From Nocardiopsis sp. N85 (GTDB lineage: Bacteria > Actinomycetota > Actinomycetes > Streptosporangiales > Streptosporangiaceae): DNA of 57,148 nucleotides. The notes beneath the pieces were generated by a model. That model did no database searches. It saw only the letters and a program-made list of their open reading frames with translations, and had not been told where the DNA came from. The stretch is from assembly GCF_028882275.1 (NCBI RefSeq), contig NZ_JARBUT010000031.1, positions 1 to 57,148 on the forward strand, given 5' to 3'. The translations under genes were made by a program, and so were the position numbers. Position 1 is the stretch's first letter. Each line of letters opens with the position of its first letter. This document shows positions 8,378 to 16,381 of the stretch, piece after piece.

Positions 8378-9891
8378 GGCTTCACCCACCGGGGGGTCCA
8401 GACACGGCCCGAGGCTGCGACCCGGGTACCGGAGGCGCCGACGATGAGCAGGCAGCGCATGTCGACGGCGGCGGGGTCCAGCCCTCCCAGGGTGGTCACC
8501 GTCAGGTCCTCCCCGTCCCGGCCCACGTCCCGCCCCACGACGACCACCGTGTCGGGGTCGCGGTGCTCCAGCAGGACGCGTCGCGCGGTGGCGATCTGCC
8601 CGGTGCGAGAGCGCGAGGCGGGGTTGTAGAGGGCCAGGGCGAGGTCGGCGTCGGCGACGGCGCGCAGGCGGCGCTCGATGACGTCCCACGGTTTGAGTCG
8701 GTCCGAGAGGCTCATGACCGCGAAGTCACCGCCGACGGGGGCGCCGGCCCGTGCCGCGACCGCCTGGACGGCGCTCACCCCGGGCAGGACGCGCACGGAC
8801 ACGTCCCGGTACCGGGGGTCCTCGGCGGCCTCGAACACGGCGGTGGCCATGCCGAAGATCCCGGCGTCGCCGCCGGAGACGACGGCGACGCGCTCACCCT
8901 TGGCGGCCAGGTCGAGGGCGAGCCGCGCGCGGTCGAGCTCGACGGTGTTGCCCGAGGCGTGCCGGATCAGCCCGGGTCGCTGGGGGACCCTGGCGACGTA
9001 GGGCCCGTAGCCCACCACGTGGTCCACCCCCGCGAGCGCCTCCCGGACCTCGGGGGTGAGCCAGCGGTCGGGTCCGGGGCCCAGGCCGACGACCAGCAGT
9101 TCCTCCGCGGACGCCGGGAGTCCGGTATCGGCCGCCGGTTCCGCCGCGTCCCGGTTCCGGGAGCGGGTGCCGTTGCGGCTGTCCCCGGTGACCAGGATCA
9201 GGGAGAAGTAGGGCACCGCGTCCGGGTCCACCTCGGCCACCGGCAGGCGGCGCTCGCCCTCCATGGAGGCGCGCTCCACGTACACGGCGTGCTCCAGCCG
9301 GCCCGCCGCCTCCAGGGCGCGGCGGACGGCCGGGAACGTGCGGCCGAGCTTCATGATGACGGCCGCGTCGGTGTCGGCGAGGCGACGGGCGAGCTCCGGC
9401 TCGGGCAGGGTCCCGGGCAGGACGGTGAGGACGTCGGTCTGGCGGGCCAGGGGGGCGGCCGCGGCGGCGGTGGCGGCGGCGAGGGCGGGCACCCCGGGGA
9501 CGATCTCGGCCCCGTACCGCTCGGCCAGTCGGTCGTGCATGTACATGTACGACCCGTAGAACAGCGGGTCGCCCTCGGAGAGCAGGACGACGTCGCGCCC
9601 GGCGTCGAGGTGGGCGGCCAGGCGGGCGGCGGACTCCTCGTAGAAGTCGGCCAGGGCCCCCTGGTAGCCGCCCGGGTGGTCGGCCGTCCCGGTGGTCACC
9701 GGGTAGACGAGCCTCTCCTCGACCGCCTCCGACGGAATGAGGTCCCGGGCGGTGCGGCGGGCGTTGGACTCCTTGCCCGGGCCGCAGTGGTAGGCGACGA
9801 CGTCGGCCGCGGCGATGAGGCGCGCGCCCTTCAGGGTGATCAGCTCCGGATCGCCGGGGCCGACCCCGACACCGTGGAATCTGCCGGTCAC
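8374..9891 (-). CDS. cobIJ: precorrin-2 C20-methyltransferase / precorrin-3B C17-methyltransferase fusion
   Basis: This 505-residue fusion carries two SAM-dependent corrin methylases, an arrangement also known from mycobacteria. The CobI half (about residues 1-245) has GVGVGPGDPELITLKGARLI and LLSEGDPLFYGSYMYMH. A short charged linker follows near 245-262. The CobJ half (263-505) has VVGLGPGPDRWLTPEV, VVSGGDAGIFGMA and LYNPASRSRTGQI. CobI methylates C20 of precorrin-2; CobJ methylates C17 and contracts the ring of precorrin-3B. Start GTG 9891 overlaps the cobH stop, and the stop overlaps the cobM start. Confidence 0.95.
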   Translation of the reverse strand: MTGRFHGVGVGPGDPELITLKGARLIAAADVVAYHCGPGKESNARRTARDLIPSEAVEERLVYPVTTGTADHPGGYQGALADFYEESAARLAAHLDAGRDVVLLSEGDPLFYGSYMYMHDRLAERYGAEIVPGVPALAAATAAAAAPLARQTDVLTVLPGTLPEPELARRLADTDAAVIMKLGRTFPAVRRALEAAGRLEHAVYVERASMEGERRLPVAEVDPDAVPYFSLILVTGDSRNGTRSRNRDAAEPAADTGLPASAEELLVVGLGPGPDRWLTPEVREALAGVDHVVGYGPYVARVPQRPGLIRHASGNTVELDRARLALDLAAKGERVAVVSGGDAGIFGMATAVFEAAEDPRYRDVSVRVLPGVSAVQAVAARAGAPVGGDFAVMSLSDRLKPWDVIERRLRAVADADLALALYNPASRSRTGQIATARRVLLEHRDPDTVVVVGRDVGRDGEDLTVTTLGGLDPAAVDMRCLLIVGASGTRVAASGRVWTPRWVKP

Positions 9892-10553
9892 TCCTCCTCC
9901 TTCGCGAGGGCGTTGAGGGCCGAGGCGGCCATCGCGGAGCCGCCTCGGCGGCCGCGGGCGAGAACGTAGGGGATGTCGACGCCGTGGCGGTCGGCGAACT
10001 CCTCCAGGGCCTGCTTGGACTCGGCGGCGCCGACGAACCCGACCGGGCAGCCGACGATCGCCGCGGGGCGCGGGGCTCCGTCGACCAGCATCTCCAGCAG
10101 GTGGAAGAGCGCCGTGGGCGCGTTGCCGAAGGCGACGACGGCGCCCTCCAGCCGCGGCTCCCACAGGGAGACCGCGGCGGCGGACCGGGTGGTGCCCCAG
10201 CGGCGGGCCAGGCCCGGGACGCGGTCGTCGCCCAGGAGGCACAGCACCTCGTTGTCCGCGGGCAGGCGGCTCCTGGTCACACCGGTGGCGACCATGGTCG
10301 CGTCGCACAGCACGGGCGCGCCCGCCCGCAGGGCGGACCGGGCGGCCCTGACCAGATCGGGGTGGACCACGAGGTCGGCGGCGAGGTCCACCTGTCCGGT
10401 GCCGTGGATCATCCGCACGGCGAGACGCTCGGCGTCGGCGGGCAGGTGCCCCAGACGCGCCTCCTCGCGGATGAGGGCGAAGGAGTCCACGTAGATCGCG
10501 GGGCCGTCGTCGATGTACCCGTAGTGCCGGTTCGGCCGGCGGGGGGCGGTCAC
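9888..10553 (-). CDS. cobH: precorrin-8X methylmutase
   Basis: This 221-residue CobH/CbiC protein moves the C11 methyl to C12, turning precorrin-8X into hydrogenobyrinate. Visible family segments are VRMIHGTGQVDLAADL with the catalytic His near residue 55, LCDATMVATGVTRSRLP, and PAAIVGCPVGFVGAAESK. Start GTG 10553 overlaps the cobG stop as GTGA and matches the family N-terminus (YGYIDDGPAIYVDSFALIREE). The longer open frame upstream is antisense-like low-complexity sequence inside cobG. Confidence 0.95.
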   Translation of the reverse strand: MTAPRRPNRHYGYIDDGPAIYVDSFALIREEARLGHLPADAERLAVRMIHGTGQVDLAADLVVHPDLVRAARSALRAGAPVLCDATMVATGVTRSRLPADNEVLCLLGDDRVPGLARRWGTTRSAAAVSLWEPRLEGAVVAFGNAPTALFHLLEMLVDGAPRPAAIVGCPVGFVGAAESKQALEEFADRHGVDIPYVLARGRRGGSAMAASALNALAKEEE

Positions 10554-11425
10554 CGCGCCGTCCCGGGGACGAGGACGCCGCGCCAGGGCGTGACGACGAG
10601 TTCCCCGCCGGCGGCGAGGGCCTCCTCGGCGAGGGCGTCGGCGTCGGCGCGGCCCAGGCCCTCCTCGGGCACGTGGACGTGGCGTCCGCCGAAGGGCAGC
10701 GGGCCGTACGGGAGCGGCGGGGCGGGGTCCGGCAGGCGCGGGTCGGGCGGTTCGGGGGCGGACAACGGGAAGGGGAGCTCGGCGACGTGCCACGGCGCTC
10801 CGGGGCCGTCGCCGCGCCGTTCCAGGAACGCGTCGGCGAGCCGGACGAGGGCGTCGGCCGCCTCGTCCAGTCGGACCACCGGGCCGTGCTGGTCACCGAT
10901 CCGCAGCCGGGCGGTGCGATCGTCGAGCGCGACGAGGCCGAGGTCGCAGGTGCGCGCCACGAGGTCGCCGCGTCCGTCGTCGAGGGCGAACAGGAAGCGG
11001 CCGGGCAGGGCGGCGCGGTGCGGGGCCGAGCACAGGGCCTCGTCCAGGGCCGCGGCGACCGGGCGCAGGTCGGCGCGCCCGCCCTCCAGGCCGGTGAGCG
11101 GGGAGACCATCACGTTGCGGACGAGTTCGTGGGTGGGCGAGGGCAGCAGCCCGGTCGCCTCCAGGGCGCGGAGCGCGTCCGGGGTGAGCCGCCCGTCCCG
11201 TTCGGGCAGGGCGCGCACCTGGAGGTTGGCCCGCCCCGTGACGTGGACTCGCCCGGAGCCGTACTCCCGGGCGACGGCCGCCAGGGCGGTCAGGGACCGT
11301 GCCGGGAGGCGTCCGCCGATGAGGCGGAGCCGGACCAGCAGGCCGTCCTCGGCCCTCCAGGGTCTGAGGGCACCGGGGCAGCGGTCGCGCCGGGTGCGGG
11401 GCGCGGGGGCGTCCGCGGGGAACAT
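10550..11425 (-). CDS. cobG: CobG-like precorrin-3B synthase, C-terminally short
   Basis: This 291-residue protein is related to sulfite/nitrite reductase-type CobG, the oxygen-dependent enzyme preparing precorrin-3A for ring contraction. The N-terminal ferredoxin-like half is clear (CPGALRPW, GRVHVTGRANLQVRALP, ELVRNVMVSPLTGLEGG). The end VVTPWRGVLVPGTAR matches the middle of the second half of longer CobG proteins. From memory of the family, the segment with the two cysteines that help bind the [4Fe-4S] cluster should follow but is absent. The stop is clean and coupled to the cobH start, so there is no sign of a simple frameshift. ATG 11425 has AAGGAC about 6 nt upstream. Function may be altered or completed elsewhere. 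Confidence 0.8.
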   Translation of the reverse strand: MFPADAPAPRTRRDRCPGALRPWRAEDGLLVRLRLIGGRLPARSLTALAAVAREYGSGRVHVTGRANLQVRALPERDGRLTPDALRALEATGLLPSPTHELVRNVMVSPLTGLEGGRADLRPVAAALDEALCSAPHRAALPGRFLFALDDGRGDLVARTCDLGLVALDDRTARLRIGDQHGPVVRLDEAADALVRLADAFLERRGDGPGAPWHVAELPFPLSAPEPPDPRLPDPAPPLPYGPLPFGGRHVHVPEEGLGRADADALAEEALAAGGELVVTPWRGVLVPGTAR

Positions 11426-11471
11426 GCACGTCCTTCGGTTCGGGGGCCCGTACGCGGGGCCCGCGGGTGAC

Positions 11472-11492
11472 CTGGCGGCCCGTGACCGCCAG
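11472..11492 (-). promoter_or_regulatory. hairpin at the 3' edge of riboswitch B (possible expression platform)
   Basis: CTGGCGG and CCGCCAG form a perfect 7-bp stem with a 7-nt loop. Its 5' arm sits just after the final conserved aptamer segment (GACCTGCTGGC), so stem and aptamer could compete. There is no U-run; the cobG Shine-Dalgarno lies about 40 nt further on. Confidence 0.45.
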
Positions 11493-11493
11493 C

Positions 11494-11668
11494 GCCAGCA
11501 GGTCTTCGGACTCGGGGTCGGCCGGTGCGGAGCGCCTTCCCGGGGCGATGCCCCAGTGGCTGCCCGGGACGGAAGTCCCGGAGCGTGCCCGCCCGTCACC
11601 CTCACCGCTGCGCGTCAGTCCCGGATTCGCACCGGGTTCCCTGCCCCACGAAGTGGAGTACGACTGGC
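11494..11668 (-). ncRNA. cobalamin riboswitch B (leader of cobG-cobH-cobIJ-cobM)
   Basis: On the minus strand the conserved aptamer parts are GGGAACCCGGTGCGAATCC (about 11642-11624), the GACTGACGCGCAGCGGTGAG arm, and GAGTCCGAAGACCTGC near 11514-11499. This is a close match to the AdoCbl class. A TANNNT -10 (TACGCT, 11680-11675) lies just upstream, with a weak -35 (GTCGGA) at 17-bp spacing. It would repress the coupled four-gene operon at high adenosylcobalamin. Confidence 0.9.
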
Positions 11669-11717
11669 CCGAAGAGCGTACAACGTCCACCTACGGCTCC
11701 GACCAGCGGTCTTGCCT

Positions 11718-12611
11718 TCACCCCGGCCGCAGGCCCGGGGCGTCGGCCCCCGGCACAGCCGACGGGTCCGTCGGGCCGGTGCGGGCGGGGTCGGGCGGAA
11801 GGGCGGCCCCCGGAAGGGTGCGGGACACGCGGGCCGGGAGGGCGAGCAGGGAGCGCCGCCGGTCCCGAGTGCGCAGCCGGAAGGCGACCGCGGCCACCAG
11901 CACCGCTCCCCCGAACCACAGCGGCCCCAGGAACAGATGCGCCACCGGCATCGTCCCGCCGAAGCCCGCCGCCACCGACGTCTGCATGGTCCCGTAGGTG
12001 GGCAGGAAGGCCACCACACCGCTGTCCGAGGCAGGGTTGGAGACCGGGTTCTGGAGCCCCATGTCGATGATCGACAGCATGATGATGCAGAACATCCCCT
12101 CCAGTTCGCCCCGCAGCACCGACGCCAGCATCACCCCGATGCCCCCGAAGGCCAGGGCCGCCCCCAGCAACGACAGCCACAGCACCACCGGCCGCTCCGG
12201 CGACCAGTAGAGGTGGATGACCGCCAGCGCGTAGGCGCACACCAGGGCGGCGGAGGCGAGCAGGGCGGTCAGCTTGGCGGCGAGCAGGTGGGCGCGGGGA
12301 TACCCCGCCACCGCCAGTCGCTCGTCGAACTCCGCCGACCGGAACGTGACGATGAACATCATGAAGCCGACGATCAGCGTCACCGCGTTGATCGCCCCGG
12401 AGATCTTGCTGACGTGGTTGCCGTGGACGACGAGGGTCTCGTCGGTGGCGCGCAGCAGGAACGGCACGTCGGCGTCGGCGATCACCAGGTAGACCAGGGT
12501 GATCCAGACCGGGATGAAGAACACCACCAGCAGCAGGGCGAGCCGGTTGCGCAGATGCTCCACGAGGGCGTACCGGGTGGCGGTGGCGTAACGGGTCCAG
12601 GCGCGTCGCAC
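11718..12611 (-). CDS. ABC-2 type ABC transporter permease
   Basis: This 297-residue membrane protein has about six hydrophobic segments: LALLLVVFFIPVWITLVYLVIA near 30, INAVTLIVGFMMFIVT near 80, a pair near 115-160, GMFCIIMLSIIDMGL near 185 and a C-terminal helix WFGGAVLVAAVAFRL. This is the layout of ABC-2 exporters. Start GTG 12611 lies 2 nt after the stop of the ATPase gene, so the two are co-translated. The substrate is unknown. The position after a prenyl synthase fusion gene suggests export of a terpenoid or lipid, but this is inference from context. Confidence 0.85.
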   Translation of the reverse strand: MRRAWTRYATATRYALVEHLRNRLALLLVVFFIPVWITLVYLVIADADVPFLLRATDETLVVHGNHVSKISGAINAVTLIVGFMMFIVTFRSAEFDERLAVAGYPRAHLLAAKLTALLASAALVCAYALAVIHLYWSPERPVVLWLSLLGAALAFGGIGVMLASVLRGELEGMFCIIMLSIIDMGLQNPVSNPASDSGVVAFLPTYGTMQTSVAAGFGGTMPVAHLFLGPLWFGGAVLVAAVAFRLRTRDRRRSLLALPARVSRTLPGAALPPDPARTGPTDPSAVPGADAPGLRPG

Positions 12612-12613
12612 GG

Positions 12614-13252
12614 TCAGGCCCCCGCCCCGTGGGGAGAGGCCGCGCGGGTCCCCTCCGCCAGCACCCCGTCGCGTATCCGCCACAGTATGTCGAAGCGTGC
12701 GGTGTCGAAGGCGATGTGGGAGACCACGAGGACCGAGCGTCCGCGCCGGGCCAGCCCGGCGGCCAGCTCCCAGAAACGCTCGTAGGTCTCCCAGTCGAAT
12801 CCCTGGTAGGGCTCGTCCAGCAGGAGCAGCGGCGGATCGTGCATGAGGGCGAGTGTCAGGTTCAGCTTCTGGCGGGTCCCCCCGCTGAGCGTGCCCACCG
12901 GCTGGTCGAGGTAGTCGGTGAAGTTGAGGTCCTCCGTGAGCTCGCGGGCGCGGTCCAAAGTCGGCAGGTCGTAGGCGACCTGGAAGAAGCGCAGGTGCTG
13001 GGCGACGGTGAAGGCCGGGTTGAGGACCGCCCGCTGGGGGCAGTAACCGACCTCGTCGGGGTGCTCGACCGTGCCCCGGTCCGGGGACAGGCGCCCGGCG
13101 AGGATGCGCAGGAGGGTCGACTTTCCCGCCCCGTTCTCCCCCACCACCCCGGCCAGGCTGCCCGGGGGGACGCGCATGTCGATGCCGCGCAGCACGGCGC
13201 GGCGGCCGTAGGACTTGTGGACGTCGGTGACCGTGAGGGTGGTCGTGGGCAC
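12614..13252 (-). CDS. ABC transporter ATP-binding protein
   Basis: This is a compact 212-residue ATPase. Walker A is GENGAGKST (residues 40-48), the Q-loop is YCPQRAVLNPAF, the signature is LSGGTRQKLN near 120, Walker B is LLLLDEP near 142, and the switch His is in VVSHIAFD. It energises the permease encoded 2 nt downstream. The open frame with the same end in another register is a shadow. A 78-bp gap containing a hairpin separates it from the fusion gene upstream. Confidence 0.92.
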   Translation of the reverse strand: MPTTTLTVTDVHKSYGRRAVLRGIDMRVPPGSLAGVVGENGAGKSTLLRILAGRLSPDRGTVEHPDEVGYCPQRAVLNPAFTVAQHLRFFQVAYDLPTLDRARELTEDLNFTDYLDQPVGTLSGGTRQKLNLTLALMHDPPLLLLDEPYQGFDWETYERFWELAAGLARRGRSVLVVSHIAFDTARFDILWRIRDGVLAEGTRAASPHGAGA

Positions 13253-13293
13253 GGCGGGGCACCTCCGATGGTGTCGGGGCCGGGAATCGTTAC

Positions 13294-13318
13294 GGGGCGG
13301 CCGCTCGGGGACCGCCCC
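13294..13318 (-). terminator. hairpin between the prenyl synthase fusion gene and the ABC genes
   Basis: GGGGCGG (13294-13300) and CCGCCCC (13312-13318) pair over an 11-nt loop. It could terminate or attenuate transcription entering the ABC genes. There is no U-run, so readthrough is plausible. Confidence 0.35.
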
Positions 13319-13330
13319 GGCGCACGGGGA

Positions 13331-15550
13331 TCACTCGGGTTCACGGCGTGCCGCGTAGGTGCCCAGGGCGCGCATCTGCGCGGTGAGCCATCCCGCGGGC
13401 AGCAGGTCCTGAAGGGGTTCCCAGGCCTCCGAGACCAGGCGTGCGGCCTCCTCGTCGCAGGCGGCCACGGCCCCGCACGCCTCCAGTTCCGCCACCACGG
13501 AGGCGATGGTGTCCCGGTCCTCGCAGCCGTCCCGGACGGTCTCCCAGATCCGGCGTGCGCGATCCGCGGGCAGGAGCGTCACGGCGTGGGCCAGCGGCAT
13601 GGTGGCCTTGCCCGCGCGCAGGTCCTCGGCGGTGTGCTTGGTGCGCTCGCTGCCGCCCGAGGAGGAGCGCGCGGTGACGCCGCGCAGGTCCATGACGTCG
13701 TCGCTGATCTGGTAGGCGAGTCCGACGGCCTCGAAGTAGTCGCCCAGGGCCCGCAGCAGGGTCTCGTCGGCGCCCGCGATGTGGGCCCCCATCTCGGCCA
13801 CCCCCCGGACGGGGACGGCGGTCTTGAGGCGGTGCGTCGTGCGGATGCGGTTCAGCAGCGGCCGCGCGTTCCCGGTGGCGACCGCCAGGTCCATGGCCGA
13901 ACGGTGCCCGGCGATGTCGAGGGCCTGGCCGGCGTGGCCCGCCCGCAACGCCCACAGGTAGGTCCGGTAGACCCGTAGCCGCAGCGCGTCGTCGTCCGGC
14001 AGCACCTCGTCGAGCACCCGGTCGAACGCGAAGTAGGCGGCGGTCCCCGCGTTGATGGCGGCGGGGGCGCCGAAGACGGTGTGCGCCGCCGGACGCCCCC
14101 GGCGCAGCGGTGATCCGTCCTGGACGTCGTCGACGACCAGGCAGCCGGTGTGGAGGAGTTCCGTGGCCGCCAGCAGGGGCCGGTAGAGTTCGCCGTCTCC
14201 GCCGCACAGCTCGATCACCGCCACCGTGACGTAGGAGCGCCAGCTTTTGCCCAGCCCCTCGGTGGCGTGGCGCATCGGCTCGATGAGGGAGGCGTGCAGG
14301 TCGTTCACGGAGCCGGGATCGAGCCGTTCGGGGAGGTCCTCACAGCCGGCGGCGCTCAGCGGGGTGTCCTGGGGGCGCGGCGGGTAGAGGCGGTCGATCT
14401 CCGCACGGGTCACCTCACGAACCCTGGTGACATGCCGCTCGAAGTCGCCGATCCGGTTGGCGGGATGCTCCTCCCACACTCCGTGGCCGCGCACCCGCCT
14501 CCCGGCCAGGTCGCCCTCGGCGTCGACGTGCGCGGCGAGCATGCCCGGCCCCAGGACCAGGGAGCGGATCTCCTGCCGGGGGAACCAGGACCGCACGGAC
14601 AGCCGCAGGCCCAGGTCGGGGGCGTCCACCTCCCAGGTGGTCGGGTAGGTGTTGAGGCTGGACACGGAGGTCCAGGGGTCCCGGCCGGTCACGCGCGCGG
14701 AGGCGGTCACCGGCTCTCCTTCGGGGGAGATCGCCACGACGGTCGCGCCGGCTTCGGCGGGCCCGGTGCGGTGGACCTCCACCTCCCGGCCGTCGTCGAG
14801 GCGCAGTCCCGCCCAGGTCCACACCGGATCGGCCGCCGGGCCGGGGCGGTCGGCCCGGTGCCAGGGGTCCGCGGTGATGTGCTCGTACCAGCCGTCCCCG
14901 GTGACCCGCTCCGCCCGCCGGCCGTCTCGTATGACGCCCCGGACCTCCAGGCGCGGAACGGTGTGGACGCGGGTGCGGACGGCGTCGGGCGGGGACCACC
15001 TTCCCGCCCCGGGCAGGGACCTGCGCAGGGCGGGTTTGCGCGGGGTGAGGCGGAGGGAGAAGCCGGTGGCGCCGTCGGCCTCGATCACGTGGTCGTCGCC
15101 GTCCTCGCGGAGCACGGCCACCCCGAAGTCCAGGTCGAGCCGGTCGCCGCCGGTGCGGACGGGGGCGGACAGGACCCGATCGGGCCGCAGGGCGCCCTCT
15201 CGCAGCAGGGTCTCCGACAGGGCGTCGCGAACGCGGGGATCGGTGTCGCGGTCGGCGGCGGTCGCGGCGCGCAGGAGTTCCAGACAGCCGGTGTCCATCC
15301 ATGATTCGACGCCGTGGGCGGCGGCGGGGCCGCTGCGCGCCCAGAGCACGGCGTGGGAGTCCGCGGGCGCGCCGTCCGGGTCGAAGAAGCGGTGCCGGAG
15401 GAAGGCGACCACGAGGCCGACCGGTCCGCCGTCGGTCTCCAGCCGTGCGTTGAACCACCACCATTCCGCACCGCCGCGCCGTTCCGCCGTGGTCCCGTCC
15501 GGGTGCGCGGTCGCGGAGGTCCGCGTCGGCTCCACCGACGAGCGAATCAT
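13331..15550 (-). CDS. AttH/CrtC lipocalin-like domain fused to polyprenyl diphosphate synthase
   Basis: This 739-residue protein joins two domains. Residues about 25-375 resemble the AttH/CrtC (carotenoid 1,2-hydratase) lipocalin-like family, with the typical EWWWFNARL opening, repeated beta-strands and a second lipocalin-like half (SSLNTYPTTWEV, then SWFPRQEIRSLVLGPGMLAAHV). Residues about 395-739 are an isoprenyl diphosphate synthase with both Asp motifs intact: DDVQD at 474 with PLRRGRPA, and DDVMD at 617, plus GQALD and RLKTAVPV. No aromatic residue sits 4-5 positions before the first motif, which suggests a product of C20 or longer. The ATG at 15550 is preferred over the GTG at 15556 because AGGGG lies 5 nt before it. 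The domains suggest prenyl chain synthesis and hydration or cyclisation in one protein; that is inference. Confidence 0.82.
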   Translation of the reverse strand: MIRSSVEPTRTSATAHPDGTTAERRGGAEWWWFNARLETDGGPVGLVVAFLRHRFFDPDGAPADSHAVLWARSGPAAAHGVESWMDTGCLELLRAATAADRDTDPRVRDALSETLLREGALRPDRVLSAPVRTGGDRLDLDFGVAVLREDGDDHVIEADGATGFSLRLTPRKPALRRSLPGAGRWSPPDAVRTRVHTVPRLEVRGVIRDGRRAERVTGDGWYEHITADPWHRADRPGPAADPVWTWAGLRLDDGREVEVHRTGPAEAGATVVAISPEGEPVTASARVTGRDPWTSVSSLNTYPTTWEVDAPDLGLRLSVRSWFPRQEIRSLVLGPGMLAAHVDAEGDLAGRRVRGHGVWEEHPANRIGDFERHVTRVREVTRAEIDRLYPPRPQDTPLSAAGCEDLPERLDPGSVNDLHASLIEPMRHATEGLGKSWRSYVTVAVIELCGGDGELYRPLLAATELLHTGCLVVDDVQDGSPLRRGRPAAHTVFGAPAAINAGTAAYFAFDRVLDEVLPDDDALRLRVYRTYLWALRAGHAGQALDIAGHRSAMDLAVATGNARPLLNRIRTTHRLKTAVPVRGVAEMGAHIAGADETLLRALGDYFEAVGLAYQISDDVMDLRGVTARSSSGGSERTKHTAEDLRAGKATMPLAHAVTLLPADRARRIWETVRDGCEDRDTIASVVAELEACGAVAACDEEAARLVSEAWEPLQDLLPAGWLTAQMRALGTYAARREPE

Positions 15551-15901
15551 GTCCACCCCTGTCCACGGCCCGTCGGGCCGCGTCGTGGACCCGGTGCGCG
15601 AAAAGCGGCGACCGAGGCCGTTTCCTCATGACAGTCGGATGTTAGGGCAGGCCGGGGAGCGGGAAACGACGCTTTTCACAAGGGATACAGAAAATCTGGA
15701 AGGCACGGATAAGAGCACGGGAAAGAAAATCACAAAAGGCACATATTCGCATCCGAAAAATCCCCGGGAAACGCTTTTCGTCCCCTGAGGGACCAAGGTC
15801 CACCGTCCGGTGGGCCCCACCTCGGCGGCCTGTGCCGGGGGCACCGTCCTCGTCCGGGGCGGAAGGCCGCACCCGGGCTCCGGGACCGGGCCGCCGCCGG
15901 A
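15551..15901. other. AT-rich upstream region of the fusion gene
   Basis: This gap holds a markedly A-rich stretch (about 15660-15785) in an otherwise GC-rich window. Two near-direct repeats occur, GGGAAACGACGCTTTTC (15661-15677) and GGGAAACGCTTTTC (15766-15779), and could be operator sites. On the minus strand a TANNNT -10 candidate, TAACAT (15644-15639), would give a leader of about 80 nt for the fusion gene. No gene is supported. Confidence 0.4.
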
Positions 15902-16202
15902 TCACCCCGGGGAGGCGCGTTCGTCCTCCAGGCGTGCGCGGGCGGCCGGGTCGGTGGTGAGGGAGACCGCCCGGTCGTAGGCGGCGCGGGCCTCGGCCGT
16001 GCGGCCCGGGGCGCGGAGCAGGTGGGCGCGCACCGGGCGTCCTCGACCGTCCAGGCGGGCGGGGGCGCGGCCGGGCCGGGACCTCGGCGGCCTCCAGGGG
16101 CACGCCCGTAGGCGCCGAAGGCCTCCCGTACGGCCTCGACCTCCTCCTGCGGGATCCCCCCTCGGCGGGTTCGGTGTCGTGCGGCAGGAGGACGTAGCGC
16201 AT
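15902..16202 (-). pseudogene. decayed YCII-like / SigJ-type sigma factor tail remnant
   Basis: The ATG at 16202 has a strong GAAGGAG site and opens MRYVLLPHDTEP, like YCII-family proteins. The next family-like segment, GIPQEEVEAVREAFGAYGRA, is in another frame; adding one G to the GGGGGG run near 16157 would restore it. The 3' part, in a third frame, reads HLLRAPGRTAEARAAYDRAVSLTTDPAARARLE, which is the usual C-terminus of SigJ-like ECF sigma factors. YCII and such sigma genes are common neighbours, so I read this as an internal deletion joining the two. Sequencing indels in GC-rich DNA are the alternative. Confidence 0.45.
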
Positions 16203-16269
16203 GTCGGCTCCTTCTCGTCGTCTTTCCACGTGACCACCCGGAGGGACGGTTCGCAAGGATGACGACGGG

Positions 16270-16347
16270 TCCCGGATTCGACACCCGCCCGGGGAATCCG
16301 GGACAAGGGCCGGGCCGCCCTCCCGGGGGGACGGAAGGACGGCCCGG
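16270..16347. terminator. two hairpins downstream of pepP
   Basis: TCCCGGATT (16270-16278) pairs perfectly with AATCCGGGA (16295-16303). CCGGGCCG (16310-16317) pairs with CGGCCCGG (16340-16347). They lie just after the aminopeptidase stop on the minus strand and are a good candidate terminator. Confidence 0.55.
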
Positions 16348-16381
16348 AGAGCCGGAGTCGGGCCGTGGGCCCGGGGTCGGA

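Noticed and set aside
15626..15844. 72-codon minus-strand frame with a hydrophobic middle
   Set aside because: It lies in the AT-rich upstream region, lacks a ribosome binding site and overlaps the likely promoter of the fusion gene.
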